64,000 bases of DNA from Bombyx mori (Eukaryota; Arthropoda; Insecta; Lepidoptera; Bombycidae). The stretch is from contig NC_085124.1 of assembly GCF_030269925.1 (NCBI RefSeq), positions 4,154,001-4,218,000 on the forward strand, read 5' to 3'. The notes under the pieces were generated by a model. It searched no databases. It had not been told where the DNA came from and worked only from the letters and a program-made list of their open reading frames with translations. Positions 34,781-45,860 of the stretch are shown here, in pieces; the stretch's first letter is position 1; each line of letters starts with the position of its first letter. Made by a program: the position numbers and the translations under genes.

Positions 34781-35221
34781 CTTGATAAATTTATCAATAC
34801 CTTTGAAATCACATAAGCGTTCGCTTAGACATAAAACTTAAAATACATAATATGTTAATATGCATCAAATCACCTAATAAAAAATACATAAATATCTATA
34901 TACAAACCTATAAGAGCAGATGCGTTGACAGATTGATCTTGAATTAACTATGAAGTAATAAGGGATGCGGTTAGGGACCTCAATACATTAACTATTCAAT
35001 AGAACAGCTCCGAAATGCTACAGATCGGCGTAATGACCCCAGATTTCGGGGCGATATTCATTAAACCTCTTGTTGTTGTTACGAAATTAAAGTTTAATCA
35101 ATGCATATAACAAAACAATAGAGTCCGATATGTCGGTCGGTACATTGTATAGTAAAGTTATAGAAATAGAAAAAAAAACAAAGAATACAAATAAAACATA
35201 AACCGGTGACTTTTAGAATTG
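34781..35221. other. No recognisable gene
   Basis: AT-rich unique DNA. Confidence 0.4.
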
Positions 35222-35252
35222 TTGTCTGTCTGTTTGTTTGTTTGTTTGCGCA
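35222..35252. repeat. Microsatellite (tgtc/tgtt)n
   Basis: gtctgtctgtttgtttgtttg run. Confidence 0.8.
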
Positions 35253-35322
35253 AATCTTCGGAACGACTAAACAAATTATCAACAGAACAGAATAAATTTG
35301 GAAAATAATATTATATATTATT

Positions 35323-35562
35323 ATTATTTTTCTTAGATCGATGAAGGAGCTCACACCCCAGCTGGTGTTAAATGGTTATCGAATCCCACAGACATCAACA
35401 AAGTAAATAGCACCAGGTAACTTGAGACATGAGTTAGTCTCAATTTTATAGTATAATGGCTGCCTCACACTTCAATCCGAAACGCATTACTGCTCCACGG
35501 CAGAAATAGCCAGGGTGGTGTTACTTACCCGTGCGGACTCACAATAAGCCCTACCACCAGTA
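35323..35562 (-). mobile_element. Bm1 SINE, diverged
   Basis: ttttcttagatcgatgaagg to ccctaccaccagtaa with many substitutions, so an older copy. Confidence 0.85.
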
Positions 35563-35936
35563 AGGTGTTCATAAAAATGAGAGCTTGCAATAAAGTTATC
35601 GCTATTAAAAAAATATGGAAATTAACTTGTATACAGTTAGATGTTAAAAATTATATATTAAAATAATATGACATCGTCAATACGAAAGTAACACTGTTAA
35701 GTTTTCAGGCTCAACTACTTAAAGGATTTTGACGAAGCTCGGTATGGAAATAGGAAATATTGGGAAAAAATATTTAAGGCTACCTTTCATCCCACTTCTG
35801 AACACGGATTTCCGCCCACGATATATGAAGTATAACCCACGCAGGAGAGGCTATTTGCGGAAAGCTTTATAAATGTTATAAATAAATAAAAGACACATTC
35901 ATTGTATATCATAGAAATAAATAATAAATACTTAAA
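35563..35936. other. No recognisable gene
   Basis: AT-rich unique DNA. Confidence 0.4.
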
Positions 35937-36075
35937 GGCTTATGGAGAGTATTAAGCGGTAGGCAGCGGCTTGGCTCTGCCCCTGGGATTACTGAAGTCC
36001 ATGGGCGACGGTAACCACTCACCATCAGGTGGGCCGTGTGTTCGCCTGCCTAAATGGGCAATAAAAAAAAAAAAA
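35937..36075 (+). mobile_element. Tail C LINE 3' end
   Basis: From ggcttatggagagtattaag to cctaaatgggcaataaaaaa. Truncated just downstream of the coding end. Confidence 0.8.
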
Positions 36076-36316
36076 CTACCCTATTAAGTCGTATAGTACA
36101 TATCTCACTTATTACCTACACAGAGCGTTGGTCTCTGTTAAACATCCTTCAGACCTTTTGCATTCCTATAATACTTATTATATCGTCCAGTTTAGTTTTA
36201 GTGAAAATTAATTTTAACGTTAAATATATCCCTTCACTTTTAAACGATAATTTTAAGGTCGATTACTTTAAGCAATCCCAGTAAATAGAAATTACGTATA
36301 CTAATACTAACTATAT

Positions 36317-36566
36317 TTACTGGTGGTAGGACCTCTTGTGAGTCCGCGCGGGTAGGTACCACCGCCCTGCCTATTTCTGCCGTGAAGCAGTAATGCGTTT
36401 CTGTTTGAAGGGTGGGGCAGCCGTTGTGACTATACTTGAGACCTTAGAACTTGTATCTCAAGGTGGGTGGCGCATTTACGTTGTGGATGTCTATGGGCTC
36501 CAGTAGCCACTTAACACCAGGTGGGCTGTGAGCTCGTCCACCCATCTAAGCAATAAATAAAAAAAT
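36317..36566 (+). mobile_element. Bm1 SINE, well preserved body
   Basis: From ttactggtggtaggacctct to catctaagcaataaataaaa, with few differences from the consensus of copies here, so young. Head missing. Confidence 0.93.
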
Positions 36567-36779
36567 GCTGTATTGTGCTTGTCTTCCTACCTGTACAAAG
36601 CGTAAAGACCAAAGCTAAACAATAAACGTTAGTAGTTTATAAAACATGTGAATTAGAAGGAAGCAGGAGGATGTATAGATTTTAAAGTGGAAAATTTGAT
36701 GGGTAGTCATATTGATCGACTCTAAATTTTGTGTGTGTTTTAACAATTAAAAAAATGTTAGCACTGATTACCTTAATCT

Positions 36780-36955
36780 TGTTGCGATTATTGGCGGACA
36801 ATATTGCGACCATTTATTGAAATCAAAACCATACTATCTTTCAAGTTGGATCAAACTGCATACGGTGTGCAAATTTAATTTAAAATCGGTTAAGTAGTTT
36901 AGGAGTCCATCGCGGACAAACAACGTGACACGTGATTTTTATATATTAAGATTTA
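36780..36955 (-). mobile_element. Helitron-like remnant
   Basis: Contains aatcggttaagtagtttagg and ends gatttttatatattaagatt, the plan of the other Helitron 5' ends in complement. The other terminus is lost. Confidence 0.45.
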
Positions 36956-37847
36956 GATTTCGTAATGAGTTAAATGCAGATCGGTAGGTTTGCGAGCCCG
37001 CTCATAGCAATAAAGTACAGAATCAGCGTAAAACTAAAGTTGATTTCCTTATATATTAGATTATTTGGAAAAAAAATAACAAATTAAAATAAATTTGCTT
37101 ACATGAGTATTGCAGATTTAAGCCAAATTAAAATACGTAGTTTAGTAAAACAAACAAGAAAATATACTGACTCATTAAAATATGAAACCGTCTAGCGCCT
37201 ACGTTCTTACACAATAATCAGTGAAGTATTATATATAACCTCTAAATTACTACAAACAAAAATGCGTTTTACTAAAAAGATTTACGGTTCGAAATTCGAT
37301 AGTCACCAAGAAATACTGTCACAGATATGAAAAGAAACAGTGAGGTAATCGTTTTCTATTGGCATCCAAAGACAAAGGCATTGTTTATAAGCATGTAATG
37401 TTTTCTGACCTAATTTAATATGACACACCAGCCCTTTTTATGCATAGTTAGTTTATGTTTATTTAATACGTTCTAAATTACATCATGCGGTGTTTGAAAC
37501 TTATACTAGAGTCACAGTAGGTAAAGTGCTAGAAGAAATTGGATAGACTCGTAGTAAATTTTTCGGGCACATTCTTCAGTTTTTCTAATGAATACTAAAA
37601 AGCTACTTTGATTTTCGATTTTCGCGAAATAAGAAAAAACCAAAAATTTGTTTGACATTCCTAAATAATAGATTGTATCGGCTTGATTTTTTATAATATC
37701 AAAGCTATCTAATCAATCATGATCTGACTGAATTTAAAAGATAAACAATATTATTATTGTATACCTACAATATTTATTCACATAGACTACTTCGTGTTGT
37801 ATTTTATTCTAATAATATTTATTTAACCAATACAAAATCAGAAATCA
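36956..37847. other. No recognisable gene
   Basis: AT-rich unique DNA up to the hAT target site. Confidence 0.4.
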
Positions 37848-37855
37848 CTGTACTG

Positions 37856-38876
37856 TAGGAGTGGGTAATATCGGTTTTGCCGCGTATCGAGTCGTATCTA
37901 TATATCGAGGATCAATATCGGATATTGAATCTATATATTTTCTGAATCTATATATTGATGGATGCTAGTAGATTTTCTCGATTCATGATATTTGAGATTT
38001 AAAACGATACGCTGATATAATATCGTAGTAGATATAGATTTAAGTCAACGTTATACGGTTGGTTTTCTGATATCAATTTATAATATGATCTTAAAGTAAT
38101 AAAAAGAACATGAAAATAAAAATATCAAAAAAACTTTCCTTCATGCTTTTACCAGGCTTAGGACTGGCTACATTATTTTCAGTTTTTAGTATTTTGTGTC
38201 TTAATTTAAAATTACAAAATATACCAAAAGAGTGTAGATTTCAAAAGTTTAATACAAACACAAGAAATAAACTCAATTATTTGGATTCAACTAAAAATAG
38301 AAAAATGTGTACTTTAAAAATCAAACACAAAAAACTTTTAAGTATTTATAAACACTTGTCCAAAAATTCTAGTTCAAGGTCAAAGCGCGTGAAATTAAAT
38401 TCAACGATGCAAATAGGCTATACTGCATTCAAGTTAGGGTCGAAAGTTGAAACTTCTTTCCTTAATTGTATCCTGCTGATACGCTAAGAATAATCTACAG
38501 ACATATGGACTTAGATATAAGGTTTACAATTGTATGGATAATGCCTGTTTCTGTTTCATTCATCACATGATATCCCTATCGTGCGCTCACTCACTCTGGC
38601 CGATTCGATACGAACGAAACGAATATTGCTGATATTAACGAATCGGTACGATATGCCGATGCGCATCAAATCGAGCAATATCGTGTATCGGCTGATATCG
38701 AAATATAGATTTCGATTCACGAATCGGTACGATATGGCGATGCGCATCACATCGAGCAATATCGTGTATCGGCTGATATCGATATATAGATTTCGTGCGG
38801 GGCGATATCGGATTCAACGATATTGCTGCGATATATAGATATTGAATCTATATACGATTTATATCACCCACTCCTA
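37856..38876. mobile_element. Non-autonomous hAT-like transposon, 1,021 bp
   Basis: Terminal inverted repeats TAGGAGTGGGTAATAT (left) and TAGGAGTGGGTGATAT (right, complement) differ at one base. They are flanked by a perfect 8-bp duplication ctgtactg at 37848-37855 and 38877-38884. An 8-bp target site and TAGGRGTGGG-like ends are the hAT superfamily signature. The interior is rich in atatcg and tatcga motifs near both ends, like subterminal transposase sites. There is no transposase. A 125-codon plus frame at 38110-38487 (starts MKIKISKKLSF, Lys/Asn/Ser-rich, one hydrophobic stretch near residues 10-33) lies inside and is unrecognised. Confidence 0.88.
38639..38795. repeat. 81-bp direct repeat inside the hAT element
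   Basis: cgaatcggtacgatatg...gatatagatttcg units start at 38639 and 38720, offset by 81, with a few substitutions. Confidence 0.9.
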
Positions 38877-38895
38877 CTGTACTGCATTTTTTATT

Positions 38896-39318
38896 TTTTT
38901 ATTGATTACTTAGACGGGTGAAGTTGACGTCTCAGAGAGATATACATATTTCTAAGTCTTAGTTGTATAATATGACGGCTGTCCCACCCTTCAATCCTGA
39001 ACGCATTACTGCTTCTGGGCAGTTTTTTTTATTTTTTATTTCTTAGATGGGTGGACGAGCTCACAGCCCCTTGGTGTTAAGTAGTTACTGGAGCCCATAG
39101 ATATCTACAACGTAAATGAGCTACCGAACTTGAGATATAAGTTCTAAGGTCTCAGTATAGTTACAACGGCTGCCCCATCCTTCAAACCGTGCGGACCTAC
39201 CTACCCGTGCAGACTCACAAGAGGTCCTACCACCAGTAATTACGCAAATTGTAATTTGCAGATATAGGCAAGGTGATGGTATCTATGAGTGCGGATTCGC
39301 AAGTCGCTCTACATCGCG
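38896..39318 (-). mobile_element. Old Bm1 SINE split by a younger Bm1
   Basis: 38896-39022 is a diverged Bm1 tail and body up to ttctgggcag. The same copy resumes at 39261 (agatataggcaaggtgatgg to gcggattcgcaagtcg). Confidence 0.75.
39023..39260 (-). mobile_element. Younger Bm1 SINE nested in an older Bm1
   Basis: Starts in a T run, ttatttcttagatgggtgga, ends aattgtaatttgcag. It has a ~50-bp deletion around the gaaacgcattactgc region. gcag flanks both sides and could be a short target duplication. Confidence 0.85.
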
Positions 39319-39730
39319 ACTTTACTTTCATTATTGTATACGAGTTTTGGTATGCAATCTCCACTCTACGATAGCACGATATCAATTTGAGAGAATGTTG
39401 AATGCTGCCCTACCGTAACTTTACTGGTTCGTGTTACGCAACTATGAATGAAATCGAATTGCGCCCACGCCGACAGCACGAGACCTTGAACACATCAGCT
39501 GTTTGATAAATATAAAAGTTGATGTTAGAAAGGCGTTATCGACGCTTATACAAGCCTCCTACTTTGTAAATAGTCGCAATCCACGGGCGTTATTCAAGAT
39601 TATTTATTAGACAACCGCATAATTAATAATCAACTACCTCTTGATATAAAGTCTTCTAAATTGGCATTTTGTATACTACAATGCAAAAATTGCACATAGC
39701 AATTGTGTAACTCATTACGAAATCCAAAGA
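39319..39730. other. No recognisable gene
   Basis: Unique DNA. Confidence 0.4.
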
Positions 39731-39990
39731 ACATTTTTTTTTATTGCTTAGATGGGTGGACCAGCTCACATCCCACCTGGTGTTAAGTGATTACCGGAGC
39801 CCAAAGACATCTATCTACAAGGTAAATGCTGCCGCCCACCTTGGGTTATGAGTTCCAAAGGTCTCAGTATAGTTACAACGGCTGCTCCAACATTCCAACC
39901 GAAACGCATTACTGCTTCGCGGCAGAAATAGGCAGGGTGGTGATACCTACCCGTACGGACTCACAAGAGATCATACCACTAGTAATTTTT
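39731..39990 (-). mobile_element. Bm1 SINE body and tail
   Basis: ttttttttattgcttagatg to gatcataccactagtaat. Moderately diverged. Confidence 0.9.
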
Positions 39991-40045
39991 TTAATTAAGT
40001 TTATTAACTTTAACATTAATTAATTAAGTTTTTAATATGTTTTAA

Positions 40046-40400
40046 TCTATACTAATATTATAAAGAGGAAAGATTTGGTTGTTTGTTTGTATTGAATAGG
40101 CTCCGAAACTACTGAACCGATTTAAAAAATAATTTCACTGTTTGGAAGCTAAGCTATTCCAGAGTGACATAGGCTATAATCCTTTTTGAAAAAAATTAGA
40201 GATCCCTACTAAAACTCCAATAATGTAACCTAAGGTGAAAAAAATTACCTAAAATATTATTTATAATGCGTGCCCTGCGAAAACTATTGATGATAGAATA
40301 AAATAATTCACTACGACTTTGTAGAACACATTATTATATACAAAAAGTGTTGCGAAAGCATATGTCTAACTAATATAGTTATGCCGCAATAAGTGTTCCT
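40046..40400 (+). mobile_element. Helitron-like element, 5' end clear
   Basis: Starts TCTATACTAATATTATAAAG after A, with ggctccgaaactactgaacc and cagagtgacataggctataa, a common lepidopteran Helitron 5' arrangement. Its 3' end is not recognisable before the next Helitron starts at 40404. Confidence 0.65.
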
Positions 40401-40403
40401 TTA

Positions 40404-40720
40404 TCTATACATATAAATAAAATTGGAGTGTCTGTTTTTAATATTGAAATAGCCTCTTTTTACTGCATGCATATGAATATATATACGGTATATACACTAA
40501 AATAACATTTTTTACAATTTTTGTCTGTCTGTCTGTCTGTCTGTTTGTTCAGGCTAATCTCTGGAACGGCTGGACCGATTTTGACGGGACTTTCACTGAT
40601 AGGTAGATGATGATATAAGGAGTACCTTAGGCTACTTTTTTAGACTAGCTTCGCCCCGCGGCTTCACCTATCAATAATAAAATTTAATGTTTCCGAAGCG
40701 AAGCGAGGGCGGGTCGCTAG
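40404..40720 (+). mobile_element. Helitron family H2, complete-looking
   Basis: 5' end TCTATACATATAAATAAAAT after A and 3' end gaagcgagggcgggtcgctag before T, exactly the A|TC...CTAG|T rule. 317 bp, non-coding. Contains a (tctg)n run. Confidence 0.85.
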
Positions 40721-41641
40721 TTTACTAAATAAAATTAGGATTCGTCATTAGAATTATTCAGTTGCAACTGCACAATTGTTCATCAATTTGTTCAATTGTT
40801 CAATAGTTCGAAACGTTTGTCCTCGCTTAAGTGTTGTCTAATTGCGATCGAGTTTTGCAATCGCTCACTGGCCTTAACAAAAGCTGAATTTATATTTCTA
40901 AGCTATCTAGATATATCTCTATAATATATCTAAAAGAAATAAACATTAAATACATTAAACAGTATATACGAGTATAATGGATATTATAATAATATTTTTA
41001 GAAATTGTATGCGGTTTATTATTTTGCGTAATTTGATTTCGCTTCAAAGCATACAGAAGAGGTTCGTGCTCTGAAGTGGTTGTCTATAATATAATTTATT
41101 AATAATTTCTACTCAAGGGAAAAAATAACGAAAATTCTATATGAATACTGCGCAGTCAACGAAGTAATTAAATTAATACTGTACAGAGTAAACTTCTGAA
41201 TCCCGTACGATTTCAATCTTTAACATTCCCGAGTTAAAGGTCATTATCGTGTGATTTTTATAAATTAATGTTTTTAAGCCCTCGTGCATTCCGCAATTTC
41301 CGATTCTATTCCTTTGCATATGCATATATACATTAAACATTGCAAACAGCTACTCGGTAGCTAACCACATTTAACGCACCTCAAGCTTTTTTAAACTTTA
41401 TTTCAATGAATTTAGAGGTCATAATCGCTGAAATATTTTCAGGAAAAATACAATTTGGCGCTTCCCCAAACCAGTTGCGTTATGTTAGGCGGTGCGCAGC
41501 GATAAGCATTTATAAATATAGGATGCAGTTGCCGCATTACTTCTGGTTGTATTATGGCCGACGCGGACAAGTACCACAGTCTAACTTATTTCGCAGGTCA
41601 AGAAGACCAGCCGTTATGGATTTAAAAATTTAAATTGGTTG
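40721..41641. other. Unique DNA; weak start-exon candidate near 41554
   Basis: A TATA-like ttataaata near 41512 is followed by an ATG at 41554 (MADADKYHSLTYFA) and a weak donor cgcag|gtcaag. No recognisable protein; see findings. Confidence 0.3.
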
Positions 41642-42132
41642 TCTGTAAAGTCGGTTTACGGACAACAGTTTTACGTGATAACGTCATTAGCAGAACTATT
41701 CGAACTGCTAGGTCTGACGTCACGCGAGAACGGAGATAAATGTGTCACAAGCCAACGCATGGGTCACCCGTCATCGTTCTCGTTCTCGTTCGTAGATTAA
41801 CTCACAGACACAGTCCACTGAGTTTCTCGCCGGATCTTCTCACTTGGTCGCGTTTCCGATCCAGTGGTAGATTCTGCGAAGCACGACTCTTGCTAGGGTT
41901 CGTGTTAGCAATGTCGTCAGGTTTGAGTCCCGTGAGCTCACCTACAAGCTCGGCGAATCTAGAATAACCCCTCGAGGTTACTAGAATAGGTAGGAAAAAA
42001 AGCATGGGCCGATCGTGCCTCTCTATCGCTTGTTCCGCGCTCTCGCTTCCACGCTCAGGCTCAGGCGGAACGTGACACTTTTTCATGTGTGCAGCACGTG
42101 TTCATCGATTTTTAAGACGTTATCACGTCAAA
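41642..42132. mobile_element. Unclassified element with inverted repeat acgtgataacgtc, carrying a LINE tail
   Basis: acgtgataacgtc at 41673-41685 and its exact complement at 42116-42128. A second, oppositely oriented copy is at 50259-50506 with the same internal order (tcggcccaa, gcttgtgacacatttatctc, gaactattcg). It is probably a non-autonomous DNA transposon. The LINE tail at 41764-42001 is absent from the other copy. Confidence 0.6.
41764..42001 (+). mobile_element. Jockey-like LINE 3' end inserted in the above element
   Basis: Flanked by gcatggg at 41757-41763 and 42002-42008. Carries the family mark ctgagtttctcgccggatct and ends in aggtaggaaaaaaa. Fully 5'-truncated, 3' UTR only. Confidence 0.8.
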
Positions 42133-42235
42133 AGAATTTTCGACCTCATGGCAAGGAGGGTGACAGCTATCAAGTAGTAACGTCAGTTTACAATAACCAC
42201 TCGGCCAGGGTGGACGTAAGCATCAATTTATTGTA

Positions 42236-42851
42236 ACCAAATTTCGGCAACTTAATAAGTTATAAGCAAACTTATTCAACGAAACACCAACATTATTGTT
42301 CTAAGCACAAGGAAACAACACGTATTACCAAAGCGAATTCAAGATCCTCAGAGCTTATCAGAGGATCCGGAGTCGTTCGAAGTTCAGCGTCACTCTGTTG
42401 CTAGGCAACGACACGTAACCAATTCCTAATTTCAATCTGCAGCTGATCTAAGGACTGTTTTATACGAGGAGATTTCTAGAATACGAACAGACGGAAATAT
42501 CAGGACAGACTATTTAGCGGGAATAAACGCTGCGAATTCGTCATACAAAAGCGCGTGATGGTTTTTGTTTTTTGTCGACCACAAGCGTGATTGTTCTCGA
42601 ATTTCAACCTTGTTTTTCGTCAATTTTCTTTCTATCTATTATTCCCGATTAATTTTCACAATTATAACAGCATCAAGTTTATTATGTTTTATAAAATTTT
42701 ATTGACGCAGAATAAAAATGGGGAGTACATAAAAAAATCGTATTTGTCCAGCTCTTAAATCTATTATAAAAAAAAGGTATAACCAACATAATTAAGTGGA
42801 ATAGAAATATTATATACTCATAATTGGAATTACAAATGAAAATAAAATGCG
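42236..42851. other. Unique DNA upstream and downstream of the tRNA gene
   Basis: 42397-42409 holds the perfect palindrome gttgctaggcaac. No coding sequence recognised. Confidence 0.4.
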
Positions 42852-42857
42852 AAAAAA
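42852..42857 (-). terminator. Pol III terminator of tRNA-iMet
   Basis: Six consecutive T on the minus strand one base after the tRNA 3' end. Confidence 0.9.
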
Positions 42858-42858
42858 T

Positions 42859-42930
42859 TAGCAGAGCGTGGTTTCGATCCACGGACCTCTGGGTTATGGG
42901 CCCAGCACGCTTCCACTGCGCCACTCTGCT
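42859..42930 (-). tRNA. tRNA-iMet: Initiator tRNA-Met (CAT)
   Basis: A 72-base cloverleaf without intron. The acceptor stem is AGCAGAG paired with CTCTGCT, with discriminator A. The D arm is GCGCAGTGGAAGCGC-like. The anticodon arm CTGGGCCCATAACCCAG has anticodon CAT and the three consecutive G:C pairs typical of initiators. The T arm CGTGGATCGAAACCACG has ATCG in place of TTCG, which marks a eukaryotic initiator rather than an elongator. All stems are fully paired and a T6 terminator follows, so it looks functional. A and B box promoters are internal. No second tRNA lies near it, and it is not a SINE head: there is no SINE body on either side. Confidence 0.97.
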
Positions 42931-43769
42931 TACAAGGCAAAGTCTGAAATTTTGTAATACTAGTTAACGACAGAATTATTATTTTAAATTTAGTGACGTC
43001 ATCACGCAAAGATGACGCGCTGGTCACGTTTTTTTTATCAAGACGTTTTAGTTCCGTACAATCTAAAATTACTAAGCGATCTGTTGCTTTTACGAAACAC
43101 TCTTCAGATATTCTGATAGGGTTCTAAGCCTATGTAGTATTTCCATCCGTTTTTGCGAGTCCTAATTATAAAACTACATTTACGATATAACCTGGGTTAT
43201 TTTGGGGACAACGGATAACTTATTTGGGATTTGGTAACGTCAAAACAGCTGAGGATATGGACATTTCGGGAGAAAACGGAAATGTCGTAACTTGCATTTT
43301 GGATTAAATCACTTTTTACTATATTCTTATAAAAATACCGCTTCCAATAGAATTTGGGTCTAGTTTTCCTACAATTAAATTTTTTCATCAAATTTCAAAC
43401 CAATTTTCATGTTTCTATCCTCTATAAATATAATATGTGAATTATGAATTTTTTTAAATAGTTTTATAGCTCTGGTGTAAATTTGAGTTCTTCCGTTGAT
43501 ACGAACAAAAACATATTTAAACATTCCAAACATTGAGAACGAACCATGAAAGAAATATGTGTTGCAATTTTAACGGACAAAAGGAAGTTCCGGTTAAGTG
43601 TGCGCGTGGCATGATGTTTTTGTAAAAAACCCGGACCCGATACTCTTCCAAGGGTTGAAGGATCGGTTTATGCATGCATGGGAAATTTTAAGCGATTATT
43701 CATTACGAAGAATTTTAGTTTTTTTTTTTTCAAATTTAATTTTACCATTCCCATATTCCAATTAATCAT
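42931..43769. other. No recognisable gene
   Basis: AT-rich unique DNA. Confidence 0.4.
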
Positions 43770-43989
43770 CACTACGTAGTATAAAACAAAGTCGCTTTCT
43801 CTGTCCCTATATCTGTCTGTCCCTATGTATGCTTAAATCTTTAAAACTACGCAACGGATGTTGATGCGGTTTCTTTAATAGATAGAGTGATTGAAGAGGA
43901 AGGTTTATATGTATAATAACATCCATTAAATAGTGCAGAAATCAATAATAAATTACAGTTTCCGAAGCGAAGCGAGGGCGGGTCGCTAA
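43770..43989 (+). mobile_element. Helitron-like element sharing the H2 3' end
   Basis: Starts near actacgtagtataaaacaaa (5' end mutated) and ends gaagcgagggcgggtcgctaa, a CTAA 3' terminus. The interior (gctttctctgtccctatatc) differs from H2. Confidence 0.65.
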
Positions 43990-44676
43990 TCTATCTTTAT
44001 TTTTTTGGAGACGCAATGTATTAAAAAATCTATGATGAATCAAAAATCATTCTGTCGGTTTGTCGTTTGAACAAAAATAACTTTGGAAAGACATCAACAC
44101 CAACACCAAAACAAAAACCACATTTCCACTCATTAAAATTTTAGTAATATAAATCAAAACTAAACTAATGCGATGCCGCGACGAGCTCTGCTTTATGTTT
44201 CCTTAAATTAGATCGTGTTTTAATTAATGGTCCTCGCCTCTATAACTCCATCCTCGCTTCAGGACGTGCGTATCAAAGTAATGTATCCAAAATTAAAGTG
44301 GCCGCCCAATTTCCGGGGCAAAAATAACATCACCTGTCCCGCAGTCCCCTAGCGGGCTATAGCGTTAAGATTTATCTCGTGTTATACCTGAATTTTAATG
44401 TAGCATGCACGTACACGACCTGGGCATGCGAAACTCGGAAATGGACGAATTATGGCATTGTCGTACGTTCGTGGAATCCGTGACTGATGGAACGGGTTTT
44501 TGTATTTGGAGATTTTCATTATCGCGCACAATGCATGGTGAAAGTTTACTGACGCACGAAATCTAGAGTGAAATTATTAATTTTAGTGTAAATCTTTAAG
44601 ATGATAAAATTAAAATGCAAAAATAAACGAATAAAGTAACTGAAACACCAAAAGAAGAAATAGTGATTAGTAAGAA
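43990..44676. other. No recognisable gene
   Basis: Unique DNA, slightly more GC near 44270-44370. Confidence 0.4.
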
Positions 44677-44967
44677 TTACTAGTGGTAGGACCTCTTGTG
44701 TTTACTGGTGGTAGAACCTCTTGTGATTTACTGGTGGTAGGACTCTTGTCCGCACGGGTAGGTACCATTGCCCTGCTTATTTCTACGGAAGCAGTAATAC
44801 GTTTCGGTTTGAAGGATGGGGCAGCCGTTGTAACTATATTGAAACCTTAGAACTTATATCTCAAGGTGAATGGCGGCATTTACGTTGTAGATGTCTATGG
44901 ACTCCAGTAACCACTTAACACTAGGTGGGCTGTGAGCTCGCCCACACATCTAGGCAATAAAAATAAT
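44677..44967 (+). mobile_element. Bm1 SINE with triplicated actggtggtagg segment
   Basis: The 25-bp segment ttactggtggtaggacctct occurs three times in tandem (44680-44750) with small changes before the normal body, which ends ctaggcaataaaaa. Confidence 0.9.
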
Positions 44968-45204
44968 AATTGTAAAGTCCCTTCCTATGGCACTTTGCAT
45001 TGGATATATGGAGATATAACACAAGGAGAGTTGACGGGTCAAACAGTTGGTCGGTCGTAAAATTGATGCCAAATCAGAACGCATGAATGATACGAGGACA
45101 TCATGCGCCAACTCCGCACAATGTGGAGTAAATGAAAGTAGAAGAAGCAGTCTAAGGTTTCGAGTGAACGCAACGCCCGTCTTAAATTTTTATTGCAAAG
45201 GAGT

Positions 45205-45300
45205 TCATAGATGTCACAATGTGAATGTCGCCATTAATCTTGAGGCAGACATGGATATTTCCACTGAATGGCATAACGATTGTAATATCCCAATGCAGAA
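45205..45300 (-). mobile_element. Heavily decayed Bm1
   Basis: ggagttcatagatgtcacaa followed by tgtgaatgtcgccattaatc aligns with the Bm1 ggagcccatagacatctaca region. The 93-codon frame at 45047-45328 overlaps it, so is unlikely to be a gene. Confidence 0.5.
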
Positions 45301-45684
45301 ATTGCCAGCGATTACGGAAATTTTTTAATCGTGCAATTTGATATTTGCTACACTACGATAATAATTCTAAAACTAATTTTAATAAAAAGGACGTTAGTCA
45401 ACACGAATTACTACAGGAATAATCCATCTAAACATATTTACAAATCGTATTAGGTGCTAAAGTGACTTCGATGTAACAACGTCTATCTGTCTCTGACTTC
45501 TCAATAGCACTAAGATGCCACCGCTCGTCACTGGCTCCTGCGCCATTCCAAGCCTCTGTTTCATCCCTGTCACGCGATATGACGCCACCAAGTCTCGCCA
45601 ACTTAAGGCCCTTTTACGCCTGTCTACTTTATTCGTTCATCATTGAAGCTGTTACATGACTACAAGATTCATAAAAATAATTCA

Positions 45685-45860
45685 TCATTATCATCATCAT
45701 CCGTCCGTTCCTGGACATAAGCCTCCCCAAGATTCGCCACAATGATCGGCTATTCGCAGCCCACATCGAGCGGATCTCGCGATTTTTAGCAGGTCGTTGG
45801 TCCACTTCGTAGGAGGTCTACCCACGCTGCCCACAGTTCGCGGTCGCTATTATCTATCTC
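45685..45860 (-). mobile_element. RTE-type LINE 3' end, decayed
   Basis: tcatcatcatccgtccgttc then ctggacataagcctccccaa, and on the minus strand DRELWAAWVDLLRS. Resembles the 58033-58290 tail. Confidence 0.5.

Noticed and set aside
38110..38487. 125-codon frame as a host gene
   Set aside because: It sits wholly inside a hAT element with clean target duplications, so at most it is transposon cargo.
45047..45328. 93-codon plus-strand frame MVGRKIDAKSERMN...
   Set aside because: Its 3' half lies on a decayed Bm1, and no motif is recognisable.
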